This document shows positions 30,221-38,445 of a DNA stretch of 48,748 bases, one piece after another (position 1 is the first letter of the stretch; each line of letters starts with the position of its first letter). A model generated the notes under the pieces. The model had not been told where the DNA came from. It was given only the letters and a program-made list of their open reading frames with translations, and searched no databases. Source of the stretch: CAZSDW01 sp964605705 (GTDB taxonomy: Bacteria; Fidelibacterota; UBA2242); contig CAZSDW010000026.1 in NCBI GenBank assembly GCA_964605705.1, forward strand, positions 1-48,748, written 5' to 3'. The position numbers and the translations under genes are program-made.

Positions 30221-31627
30221 ATGAATCCAATTCTAATCGGATTAATTCTGTACCTGGTCATTGTACTTGGGATTGGTTTAAAGAGTACAATTAAGAACAA
30301 AACCCATTCTGATTTTTTAATAGCTGACCGCAAACTGGGCGCCTGGGCGATTGCCCTGTCAGAACGGGCGAGTGGTGAATCTGCCTGGCTTTTAATTGGT
30401 CTGCCGGGAGCTGCACTCGCTGTTGGTTATCTGGAAATCTGGGCAGCCATTGGTTGTCTGGGTGGGATTATTTTCTCCTGGTTATTCATTGCAGTTCCAT
30501 TGCGTGAATTAGCCGGAAAATACAATTCAATGACATTGCCGGATCTGATTGCAAACTATTTTCAGGACGAGACCAAAACCTTGCGGATTATATCGTCACT
30601 GATTATCACTTTCTTTTTCATGTTTTATGTGGCGGCTCAATTCAATGCTGCCGGTAAAGTTCTGAATGTCACCTTTGGGATTTCGCAAATAACCGGTATG
30701 TTGATCGGAGCGGGGATTATTTTATTATACACGATTCTGGGTGGTTTCAGAGCCGTTGTCTGGACGGATATGGTCCAGGCGATCATCATGTTTGCGACAC
30801 TGGTTATTTTACCGATTGTTGGATTTGTCGAATTGCTGCAGGCGGATGTTTCGCATATTGCCGGAAATTCATATTTTTCTTTTACTGGTGGAAAAACCGG
30901 ACTTACGGCATTTATAGCGATTTTGGGTGGACTTAGCTGGGGACTTGGATATACCGGACAGCCCCATCTTTTAGCCCGATTTATTGCCATTCGGAATACG
31001 GGGGAAATCCGGCGGGGCAGAGTCATTGCTTTTTCCTGGGCGATCCCGGCGTTTTTCGGAGCCTTTTTCATGGGTATCATTGGGTTGAAGCTCTATGGCG
31101 CGGAAAAATTCACCGATCCGGAATTTTTGATGCCGTTTATGGCAACGAGCCTTTTACCCGGATGGATTGCGGGTATTTTAATTTCCGGAGCGATGGCGGC
31201 AATGATGTCAACCGCCGATTCGCAATTGCTGGTAACAGCCTCGGCGATTTCCGAGGATCTGATTCACAAAGTCGGAAAGAAAGAGCTATCCCCGGAAAAA
31301 CTATTGACTGTCGGCAGAATCGCTACTATTATTGTCGGGATATTAGCGTTCAGCATGGCTTATACTTCCTCTGATCTGGTTTTTACAATGGTATCGTATG
31401 CCTGGTCGGGATTGGGCGCCAGCTTCGGACCGGTGCTGTTGTGTATTATCTACTGGAAGAAGATTACCCGGGAAGGCGCCCTCGCCGGTATGCTGACCGG
31501 GGCATTATCGACGATTATCTGGAAGAATATTAGCGTCTTGAACAGTGCTGTGACTGAGAGACTCGCGAGCTATATTCTGGCATTTACGGCAATAATTCTG
31601 GTCAGTAAATTTACGAATAAGAATTAA
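30221..31627 (+). CDS. Sodium:solute symporter family protein (PutP-like)
   Basis: 468 residues, almost entirely membrane helices, about 12-13. SSS-family signatures are visible: DFLIADRKLGAWAIALSERA near the start, then SGESAWLLIGLPG, YNSMTLPDLIANYF, and in the centre GGLSWGLGYTGQPHLLARF. SGAMAAMMSTADSQLLV is the sodium-site helix characteristic of PutP/PanF-type carriers. Proline is the best guess because the overall pattern resembles PutP, but substrates in this family cannot be read from sequence with certainty. GAGG lies upstream of the ATG. It is transcribed away from the B12 riboswitch, and no functional link is evident. Confidence 0.85.
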   Translation: MNPILIGLILYLVIVLGIGLKSTIKNKTHSDFLIADRKLGAWAIALSERASGESAWLLIGLPGAALAVGYLEIWAAIGCLGGIIFSWLFIAVPLRELAGKYNSMTLPDLIANYFQDETKTLRIISSLIITFFFMFYVAAQFNAAGKVLNVTFGISQITGMLIGAGIILLYTILGGFRAVVWTDMVQAIIMFATLVILPIVGFVELLQADVSHIAGNSYFSFTGGKTGLTAFIAILGGLSWGLGYTGQPHLLARFIAIRNTGEIRRGRVIAFSWAIPAFFGAFFMGIIGLKLYGAEKFTDPEFLMPFMATSLLPGWIAGILISGAMAAMMSTADSQLLVTASAISEDLIHKVGKKELSPEKLLTVGRIATIIVGILAFSMAYTSSDLVFTMVSYAWSGLGASFGPVLLCIIYWKKITREGALAGMLTGALSTIIWKNISVLNSAVTERLASYILAFTAIILVSKFTNKN

Positions 31628-31648
31628 GATCGTATATCAAGTATTACC

Positions 31649-32917
31649 TTAAAACTTCATGTAGATTCCCACAATATAGGGCTGGAAATGAATTCCAAAG
31701 CGCAGCCAGTCGGTCATCGCATAAATAAAACCGATATCAAAATGAACAGGGGATGTATAATGTTTTTCCGGTTTCGTAGTGGATAAATTTTCAGTAAAGA
31801 CTCCAAATATTCCATCAGCCCGATTCCACCACTCGACATAATAAGGATCATAGTATATCTCATAATTAAATATAAGATTTTTCCGCAAATCAATACCAGC
31901 TGCATAGTAGGCTTTGTACATCAGTTCCCTCTTATCCGGATGCTTGCTGACAATCGCACCAAATGTGTGGGATGCTCTTCCGGTCTGATCCTTTCGCGCT
32001 TTGGAAAATGTATAAGCAGCAAAGACTTCATAATAGGGGCTGTAGTCCGGCTCGACGGTATTGACCCAGGGATCTGAAATTTCATTGTATTGGGTATCAA
32101 AACGCCTTAATTCATCATCCACTTTTACTTTGGTACCGATCTTATTATAAGCACCATAATAAACCCGGGTTGAATCTCCGCTAGGTGTCCATTCATAATT
32201 GTTGTTATAGTCATAAAATCCGTTTTCAAACAAATACTCTTTTTCAGTCCATTCGTATTTATCAGGATTTAAACGTGTGTGAATATGTCCGCCAATTGCA
32301 AATGTATGTTCTTTTTCCAGAGTTCCGAAGCGAAACAATTGCAGTTTTGGGCGAACATTAAAATTCCCGACGATATAACCGGACCATTTGGAAGTCACCT
32401 GGAATTTATCCGTGATTCCAAATCCCCAGGATAATCCACTGAAGTAGAGGGTGCCTTTCTCCAGAGTATATCCGGTTGGATCATAAAAAACGTCGATCTG
32501 GCGTTCATTGCTCTGGGCAAATTTGTCGGTGATAGATGCAACTTTACTGTTTTTATCCTGAAGAGCATAGTCAATTTTGGCAATATCGCTATTCGCAATA
32601 TTCAGCACTCCATAATCTGTTAATATATCAGTTACTTTGTCAGATTTTGATATAATTCGCCCTTTGAGCTTGTCTCCGGAATTAAGTTCGATTGATACTA
32701 CTTCTTCCAAAATATTGTTCTGATTGATAATCAGTTCACCATATTTTGTCCGGATGGTGATATCGCCGCTATCGGAATCGGTTTTTAAAATGATCCCAGT
32801 AATTTTATCACCACTTTTAAGATAAATCGTTTTTTCATCAGGTTGTGGTTCGGCGGTGATGATCGAAAAATAAAACACGACAAGCAGCATGTGTAAAAAT
32901 GCCTTGAGAAATTTCAT
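31649..32917 (-). CDS. Predicted outer-membrane barrel protein with two SGDK repeats
   Basis: 422 residues from ATG 32917, chosen because AAGAGG lies 6 bases upstream; an ATG at 32956 lacks a site and would sit inside the upstream gene. A signal peptide is followed by two tandem units of about 40 residues: YLKSGDKITGIILKTDSDSG, then IELNSGDKLKGRIISKS, each ending in a YGxLxIxxxxI segment. They look like small Sm/SH3-like beta units. A region of alternating aromatic strands follows and the protein ends in IVGIYMKF with a terminal Phe, as expected of a barrel. No known family was recognised. It is the third gene of the S-component/barrel/barrel set. Confidence 0.65.
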   Translation of the reverse strand: MKFLKAFLHMLLVVFYFSIITAEPQPDEKTIYLKSGDKITGIILKTDSDSGDITIRTKYGELIINQNNILEEVVSIELNSGDKLKGRIISKSDKVTDILTDYGVLNIANSDIAKIDYALQDKNSKVASITDKFAQSNERQIDVFYDPTGYTLEKGTLYFSGLSWGFGITDKFQVTSKWSGYIVGNFNVRPKLQLFRFGTLEKEHTFAIGGHIHTRLNPDKYEWTEKEYLFENGFYDYNNNYEWTPSGDSTRVYYGAYNKIGTKVKVDDELRRFDTQYNEISDPWVNTVEPDYSPYYEVFAAYTFSKARKDQTGRASHTFGAIVSKHPDKRELMYKAYYAAGIDLRKNLIFNYEIYYDPYYVEWWNRADGIFGVFTENLSTTKPEKHYTSPVHFDIGFIYAMTDWLRFGIHFQPYIVGIYMKF

Positions 32918-32952
32918 AGTTAACCTCTTGGGTAAAAGTATGTATAAATATA

Positions 32953-34707
32953 TCAATTCGTAAATGTCCAGTCAATACCAAATATTTTCAGGCGGTTCCG
33001 GAATGGAGTACCGGGAAGTGCCGAGAATGCCCGTCCCTGGGCATTATAAACCGTATAAAATATATGGAATTGACCGATATAAGCACCGATTGTGCCCCCG
33101 AAAGAAAGACGTTCATTTGTGTAATATGAAAAATCCGTCGTCGCACGGGTATGCAGTTGCTCGAACCAGACAATTGATTTTGAATCCGATAAATAATAAA
33201 TATCGCCGGTCAGGTAAAGATTCAGGTTATTATGGAATAACCAGGCGTCTTTGTAAATTCGTGACCAGCTCTGCAAAAACATTTCCGCATTGTTGTTCTC
33301 GGGCGGTGAGACAATAATCCGCCCCTTCAGTTTGACCTGAAAGGGGAAACCGAAATTGAATTCTTCGGTCAGAAACAAACGGTTGAGTTTTTCTGTTTGG
33401 AGCGAATAATTATTTGAGTTGATCTTGTTTTTATAGGGGAATAAATAGCTGGCATTTGTGTAATCTAACTGTGTATTGATATTGCCTGCTTTACATCGAA
33501 AATCCAGTGCCAGACGCTGTTGAAATGCTGAAAAACCATCATTTTCGGGAACATCATCCGAATTTCCTCCGATGTCGGTATAAAAACTCAATGGATATGT
33601 TATAAAGTCAAGAGCGCTTCGGAGGCTTACATTAAAATGTTTTGATAACCGATAATTGCCGGATATTTCTGCAATCGGAGTAAGATTGACAGAACCGAGT
33701 TTCAAGCGGTATCTCAGGCGAGAGTTTGAATTGGATATACTGACGGATTGTTGAAATTGGATTCGCTGTTTCTGTTGATTATTCCGGATATGGACGCTTT
33801 CGATGATAGGTGTCTCTTGCAGTGAAAAGACAGAACCGGCACCCCAATAAAAATCTTTTATTATTAATCCTGAGTATTGAAATGCTTCGGCAGAAAACGA
33901 GTAAAGTGACGAATCATGGGCGACATTATACAGGAAATTTGTAATTTGCAGACCGGTTTTAAACATACCGGAGGAGTCAGAATGTGTTCCTGCCAGATAA
34001 AAACCGGTTCGTTGTTCGTTCAGGCGTCCGGCGTGGATCCAATTCAGATAGGTTTCATTATCAAAAACGCCCAGAACTGAATAATCGGTCAGACCGGAAA
34101 TAAATTTCTGGTGACTGCTGCCGGTTTCCAGCAACCAGGATTTTTTTGTTTTACGAAGATCCAGAAAATAATTTTGGATCGGATTTCCACCAGTCCTCAG
34201 GTAACTTGGTCCCAGTAATCCGTAACCGCCACTATAAGCGAGTTTTTCACCGAAAAAACGCCACTTGATATCTTCGGACATCGCTCCGGAAAGTAATGCT
34301 GCAAAATTGATAAATCCATAATCGCCGCGATAGTAATCGAATCGTGAAAGATTCATTCCGGAATCCGCATAAAATGGTGATAGTGAAATCTGAGCGGTTG
34401 CCGGATTAATTTCAATCTTTTGCATTCTGGAATTCAACCAGGAAATGGGGAGAGTTCCATAAAGCGGATCGTTCATCGGGAAATCATTGTATTTGGTCAA
34501 AGAATTATATTCGGGTAAACCATACTGACTTAACGCCCCGTTCAATCCCCAATCATCGAAAGAAGCAACCATTAACTGGGATTCAGATAAAAGCTGCTCA
34601 ACAATAGTAATATTTTCAGATATTACGGAATTAGCATCGGAAGCATTTAGTCCTATAATGGTTAAAACCGTGCAAATCATTATGGCAATTTTGGATTTAC
34701 TAATCAT
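32953..34707 (-). CDS. Predicted outer-membrane beta-barrel with plug-like N-terminus
   Basis: 584 residues with a signal peptide (IMICTVLTIIGLNA). Around residues 70-105, PMNDPLYGTLPISWLNSRMQ leads into KIEINPATA. This recalls the plug of TonB receptors, in which NDP-x-x-G is followed by IEI, but no full plug, carboxypeptidase-like domain or TonB box is seen. The remainder is alternating amphipathic strands ending in IFGIDWTFTN with aromatic residues, as in barrels. It resembles putative porins of FCB bacteria, but I cannot name a family. Its start overlaps the stop of the ECF S-component gene, so the two are coupled. Confidence 0.65.
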   Translation of the reverse strand: MISKSKIAIMICTVLTIIGLNASDANSVISENITIVEQLLSESQLMVASFDDWGLNGALSQYGLPEYNSLTKYNDFPMNDPLYGTLPISWLNSRMQKIEINPATAQISLSPFYADSGMNLSRFDYYRGDYGFINFAALLSGAMSEDIKWRFFGEKLAYSGGYGLLGPSYLRTGGNPIQNYFLDLRKTKKSWLLETGSSHQKFISGLTDYSVLGVFDNETYLNWIHAGRLNEQRTGFYLAGTHSDSSGMFKTGLQITNFLYNVAHDSSLYSFSAEAFQYSGLIIKDFYWGAGSVFSLQETPIIESVHIRNNQQKQRIQFQQSVSISNSNSRLRYRLKLGSVNLTPIAEISGNYRLSKHFNVSLRSALDFITYPLSFYTDIGGNSDDVPENDGFSAFQQRLALDFRCKAGNINTQLDYTNASYLFPYKNKINSNNYSLQTEKLNRLFLTEEFNFGFPFQVKLKGRIIVSPPENNNAEMFLQSWSRIYKDAWLFHNNLNLYLTGDIYYLSDSKSIVWFEQLHTRATTDFSYYTNERLSFGGTIGAYIGQFHIFYTVYNAQGRAFSALPGTPFRNRLKIFGIDWTFTN

Positions 34708-35285
34708 TGATCCTCAATATTAACAGGAGCGAATTCCTGGAAAAACGGAATGGCTTGATATACCTGCTGAGCAGCCAGCGGAACAAGCAGGATAAAAACC
34801 AGAGTGTTTGCGACCAGATGAACAATACTAAAGGCTAATCCGGCAATGATGGTTGCCATGATTTCATTGAAAGTAAAACCGGCTGAGATCGGGAAGGCAG
34901 CTGAGACCAGGATATCATAAATCAGCGTCAGTGAAAATCCAAGGCAGCCGATTATCAAAATATTCGGAATTGTCCGTTTCCAGGTCAAAACATATTTTCT
35001 GAATAAACCGCCAGTAAAACTGATCAGAGTCATGGTAAATAATTGGGCGATCAGCATGGGAGGGAAGAGTAAACCAGAACCCATTGGATTCAGCGCCGAA
35101 TATAAAAACTCTCCAAAAATACCGATGATGATGCCGGATTTCAGTCCCATCAGGACACCTGCCAGGAATATCAGCGCGGTCAGTAATTCCACATTTGGCA
35201 CGAAAGCCAGTGCGAATCCGACTCCCAATATAAGAGCGATGAAAATTCCGCTGAAGGCGATTTGACGTGAGCGTTGTCGATTCAT
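34704..35285 (-). CDS. ECF transporter S component-like membrane protein
   Basis: 193 residues from ATG 35285 (an in-frame TTG at 35312 would add nine). There are five to six hydrophobic helices. The pattern IALILGVGFALAFVPNVELL, then TALIFLAGVLMGLKSGIIIG and GEFLYSALNPMGSG is that of the substrate-binding S subunit of energy-coupling-factor vitamin transporters. The acidic and Asn/Pro segment PNVELLT is often seen in this group. No EcfA ATPases or EcfT are in the window; in many genomes these are shared and encoded elsewhere. The substrate is unknown. The overlap with an outer-membrane barrel gene suggests a two-membrane uptake route (inference). Confidence 0.75.
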   Translation of the reverse strand: MNRQRSRQIAFSGIFIALILGVGFALAFVPNVELLTALIFLAGVLMGLKSGIIIGIFGEFLYSALNPMGSGLLFPPMLIAQLFTMTLISFTGGLFRKYVLTWKRTIPNILIIGCLGFSLTLIYDILVSAAFPISAGFTFNEIMATIIAGLAFSIVHLVANTLVFILLVPLAAQQVYQAIPFFQEFAPVNIEDQ

Positions 35286-35377
35286 TGTCGGCTGTATTAT
35301 TTCCCGAAGCAATATTACTAATTTTGTTGGAAATAACGAATAAAAGCTTTCCGATGAATTTGATGAAGGATAAATGA

Positions 35378-36340
35378 TTAATCGGTTTCTTCACCCTTGA
35401 ACAGGGGGCGATGGAAATAATTGTTTTTTGAGGTCCAGAGACCATCGGATTTATCCGATTCGATTTCACGATTCATCTGATTGATCCGAGTATCAAGTTC
35501 ATCGATAAAGAAAACGACCAATGCTTCGGGGAACATCGGTTCTTTGGGCGATTGCCATTCCAGTTTCCCCTGGTGAGAGAGGATAATATGCTCCATTTTG
35601 AGTTTGATTAATTCAGGGAAATCCTCAATTTGTGAAATACCTTTTAACAGAATATCCCTTCCAAGGACGATATGTCCAACGAAATTTCCGGCATCGGTAT
35701 AATCCGTTGCCAGTCCCGGTTCCAACTCAACTAATTTACCGATGTCATGGAGCAGTACACCACTGATGATAAGGTCACGTTCCATATCCGGGTAATTTTG
35801 GCAGACAGCCCCCGCAATTTTAATCATCGAGTGAGTATGTTCAAGTAAACCACCTCGAAATGCATGATGCAGAATCATAGAAGCGGGATGTGTTTTTAAC
35901 GCATCCTCATGATCGGTATAAATTTGCTGGACGAGTTGCCGGATTTTTGGATGGGTGATGGATTGAATTGAATCGAGTACTTCCTGCCACATCTGGTTGA
36001 CATCTTTGCTTGTGCTCTGAATAAGATCGTCATAATTAAAACCATAACTTTGATCCTGATCGGGAATGACACGACGAATACTATCGATTTTCAATTGCAG
36101 TTCATTATTAAATGAAGTGACCATGGCTTTGACTGCAACCGGATCGCCCTTTTCGAATTTATCTAAAACAGGTTCAATGTTATCCCATATTTTTGCATTG
36201 ATAGTACCAGTTTTATCCATTAAGGTCAGGTCGAGGTACTCCTTGTCTGATTTTGTTTTCTTGACATTTTTGGAAAATACCACAAAGAAACCCGATATGG
36301 ACATGTTTTCCTGAAAATCTTTGATGAGTTTTCGTTCCAT
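35378..36340 (-). CDS. YhaM-like 3'-5' exoribonuclease (OB fold + HD domain)
   Basis: 320 residues from ATG 36340, chosen because GAGGG lies 5 bases upstream; a start at 36385 has no such site. An N-terminal OB-fold nucleic-acid-binding domain (LDLTLMDKTGTINAKIWD, about residues 10-95) precedes an HD hydrolase domain with HHAFRGGLLEHTHS at 158-171 and the metal pair H198-D199 in LLHDIGKL. The domain order and length match YhaM/CbfA of Firmicutes, which trims RNA and DNA 3' ends. The activity here is inferred from family. It lies 65 bases upstream of the S-component operon and may head it. Confidence 0.85.
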   Translation of the reverse strand: MERKLIKDFQENMSISGFFVVFSKNVKKTKSDKEYLDLTLMDKTGTINAKIWDNIEPVLDKFEKGDPVAVKAMVTSFNNELQLKIDSIRRVIPDQDQSYGFNYDDLIQSTSKDVNQMWQEVLDSIQSITHPKIRQLVQQIYTDHEDALKTHPASMILHHAFRGGLLEHTHSMIKIAGAVCQNYPDMERDLIISGVLLHDIGKLVELEPGLATDYTDAGNFVGHIVLGRDILLKGISQIEDFPELIKLKMEHIILSHQGKLEWQSPKEPMFPEALVVFFIDELDTRINQMNREIESDKSDGLWTSKNNYFHRPLFKGEETD

Positions 36341-36427
36341 GTTTCCCTCAATGTTATCTACCAGATTATAGGAAAATTTGATCAAACAATCTATGATAAA
36401 TTTGCATTATTATTTATTGATATGGAG

Positions 36428-36460
36428 AACCTTCCGAAGGTTTAAAACCTTCGGAAGGTT
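36428..36460. repeat. Perfect 15-bp inverted repeat (intergenic hairpin)
   Basis: AACCTTCCGAAGGTT, three bases, then AACCTTCGGAAGGTT. The arms are exact reverse complements, and each arm is itself nearly palindromic. It lies between two divergent genes (the YhaM-like gene and the hypothetical gene at 36592), so it cannot be the terminator of either. A REP- or MITE-like dispersed element is the best guess; a degenerate relative is at 46221-46261. Confidence 0.85.
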
Positions 36461-36591
36461 ATTAGTCAAAATAAACAAGTTTGGAACATTTTAATAATAC
36501 ATGACTTAAACAAAGAAATTAATTGATACCTTAACCATCAAATATCCAAAGATTATCATTTATTGTGATCAACTTAATGGGAGAGTATCAA

Positions 36592-37044
36592 ATGAAGAAT
36601 TTCTATTTCACCTTAGTATTCATATCATTATTTTTCTCAACTAAAAATATATACGGGAGAATTTGGAAATATGATCTGTTAGTCAATAATAACATTCCGT
36701 ACTGTGATGTTGTTATTCAGGATATTATAAGGGATACTGTCGTCATCGCTGGTCATGGTCAGAAATATCTGATTGATATTAATGACATTACATATATCAG
36801 CCGGGAACGTGAGTCCAAAGGAACAATGGGAATGATTATCGGAGGAATTTTGGGAATTCTTATTATCCATCCATCGGCATATTGGGGACCAGATTGGGGA
36901 ACATTATTATTTTCCGGAATCGGAGGTTTGGTCGGGATATTGGTCGGATCTGACGAGCAATATGATTTTACATGTCTGGTCTATGATGATAAAGTGGAAT
37001 TAATTAAGACGATAATTAAGGATAAGAGACAGCGACTGTTTTGA
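36592..37044 (+). CDS. Hypothetical exported protein with glycine-rich membrane segments
   Basis: 150 residues from ATG 36592, preceded by GGGAGAG; an in-frame GTG at 36565 is less likely. The N-terminus is a signal sequence (KNFYFTLVFISLFFSTKNIYG). The first half is beta-rich (DVVIQDIIRDTVVIAG, then YLIDINDITYISR), reminiscent of short Sm-like repeats that follow membrane-signal peptides. Two Gly-rich hydrophobic stretches follow (MGMIIGGILGILII, LLFSGIGGLVGILVG), like glycine zippers. No family was recognised. It stands alone on the plus strand, converging on the saccharopine dehydrogenase gene. Confidence 0.65.
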   Translation: MKNFYFTLVFISLFFSTKNIYGRIWKYDLLVNNNIPYCDVVIQDIIRDTVVIAGHGQKYLIDINDITYISRERESKGTMGMIIGGILGILIIHPSAYWGPDWGTLLFSGIGGLVGILVGSDEQYDFTCLVYDDKVELIKTIIKDKRQRLF

Positions 37045-37087
37045 GTGATAGGATTTCGAATCAAAGATTTAGACTGTCACCAATTAA

Positions 37088-38407
37088 TTAATCAGCATAT
37101 TCCTTTTCCCTACATACAATATTCATGGTTTCCAGTTCATCCAGGACGGGATTGTAAATTTCCGGTAAAACCGGGGCGTGGACGCCGGACAGTTTTATCT
37201 TTTCCTGAAGGATTAAACGAGTCGCAATTGCAGCTGGCAGACTGACAGTTCGCGCCATGGATGAATCACCGTTGGGAATCCCAAAATCGACGAGGGTGGA
37301 GGTAATTCGCTTTTTTCTGTGAGGAAATTCAGCCAGAAAATCATGATAAAGCACGATCATATCCCGCTCACCTTCCAGGTACGGCATTTTCGTTAAAAAG
37401 CGATGAGTCATAACATCGAGTAAGGTTGGTTCATCAGGAAGCTGGTCATTGCTGAATAGTCCCAGCCATTCCAGACGGTCAAGAACTTTCTCTGTAGCAT
37501 CATTACCGAGAAATGATTTAGCAGCTTCACGTGTGGAAACAACATCAATGGCATTTACTAATTTCCGGGTCAGATTATTGTAAGTTAAACCTTTCAAGTC
37601 GTCTCTTTCAGAATCATCGAGAACTCCCAGTCGGGCAATACAGATCATGGTATCGCACCAACCAATATTCCGGATCGTTCCACGGAACATGGTTTTAACG
37701 TCTTTCAAACCATAGGTTTCGATATAGGGCAGTGAATTGCGGTTGGGATAAGTCTCGTATTCCGGTTCCCCTTCAATATTTAATAACCAATGATGTCGAA
37801 AAAGATTTCTACCCTCGATTTCAATGATTTCTCCATCCTTCAGGTACTTGGCATCGTTGCGACCAGCCATTAAAACTCCCCGCGGACTCCAGCTGAATTT
37901 GTATCCAAAGGGATTATCATTAGCATCGGGAGCCGGTAAACCACCGCAGTACGAACGAAAACTGATAACTTTGCCGCCACCGTTTTCCACATTATGGATA
38001 ATTCGCATGGCGGACATGTGATCGATACCGGGATCTACACCGATTTCATTTAAAATTAAAATGCCGGCGTTCCGGGCTTCCTGATCGAGTGCGCGCATTG
38101 TATCACTGATATAGGAGGTTGTGACCATATGTTTTTTATGCCGGATGCAGAGTCTGGCAACTTTGACGTGATAGGTGTAGGGCAGGAGACTGATTGCGAG
38201 ATCACATTTCCGGATTAATTCTTCCAGCTGATCGTCGTTTGTGACATTCAATTCAACAGCTTCACCTCGCAGATTACCGTCGATTAATTTGATTGCTTTG
38301 CTGACTGTCCGGCTGGCAACTGTTACCTTGAAGTCGTGAATATTTAACAAATATCTGACTAACGGCTGTGAGACCAGTCCGGCACCTAAAACCAGGATAT
38401 TCTTCAT
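37088..38407 (-). CDS. Saccharopine dehydrogenase (glutamate-forming)
   Basis: Second step of the saccharopine pathway: saccharopine is oxidised to glutamate and alpha-aminoadipate semialdehyde. 439 residues. The Rossmann nucleotide loop is at the start (VLGAGLVSQPLVRYL), followed by AVELNVTNDDQLEELI, CDLAISLLPY and NEIGVDPGIDHM, and then the saccharopine dehydrogenase C-terminal domain (GNDNPFGYKFSWSP-like context, FRGTIRNIGWCDT). It corresponds to the C-terminal half of the eukaryotic bifunctional AASS enzyme. The gene for the other half is 38 bases upstream on the same strand, so the two act together. Direction (breakdown rather than synthesis) is inferred from the dap genes nearby. Confidence 0.9.
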   Translation of the reverse strand: MKNILVLGAGLVSQPLVRYLLNIHDFKVTVASRTVSKAIKLIDGNLRGEAVELNVTNDDQLEELIRKCDLAISLLPYTYHVKVARLCIRHKKHMVTTSYISDTMRALDQEARNAGILILNEIGVDPGIDHMSAMRIIHNVENGGGKVISFRSYCGGLPAPDANDNPFGYKFSWSPRGVLMAGRNDAKYLKDGEIIEIEGRNLFRHHWLLNIEGEPEYETYPNRNSLPYIETYGLKDVKTMFRGTIRNIGWCDTMICIARLGVLDDSERDDLKGLTYNNLTRKLVNAIDVVSTREAAKSFLGNDATEKVLDRLEWLGLFSNDQLPDEPTLLDVMTHRFLTKMPYLEGERDMIVLYHDFLAEFPHRKKRITSTLVDFGIPNGDSSMARTVSLPAAIATRLILQEKIKLSGVHAPVLPEIYNPVLDELETMNIVCREKEYAD

Positions 38408-38445
38408 TTGCTTCTCCCTAATTCAACTAAAATTTGAATCAAATC

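Noticed and set aside
34915..35469. 184-residue minus-strand frame overlapping the S component and YhaM-like genes
   Set aside because: It overlaps two better supported genes in another frame and is rich in Ile/Arg without domain features.
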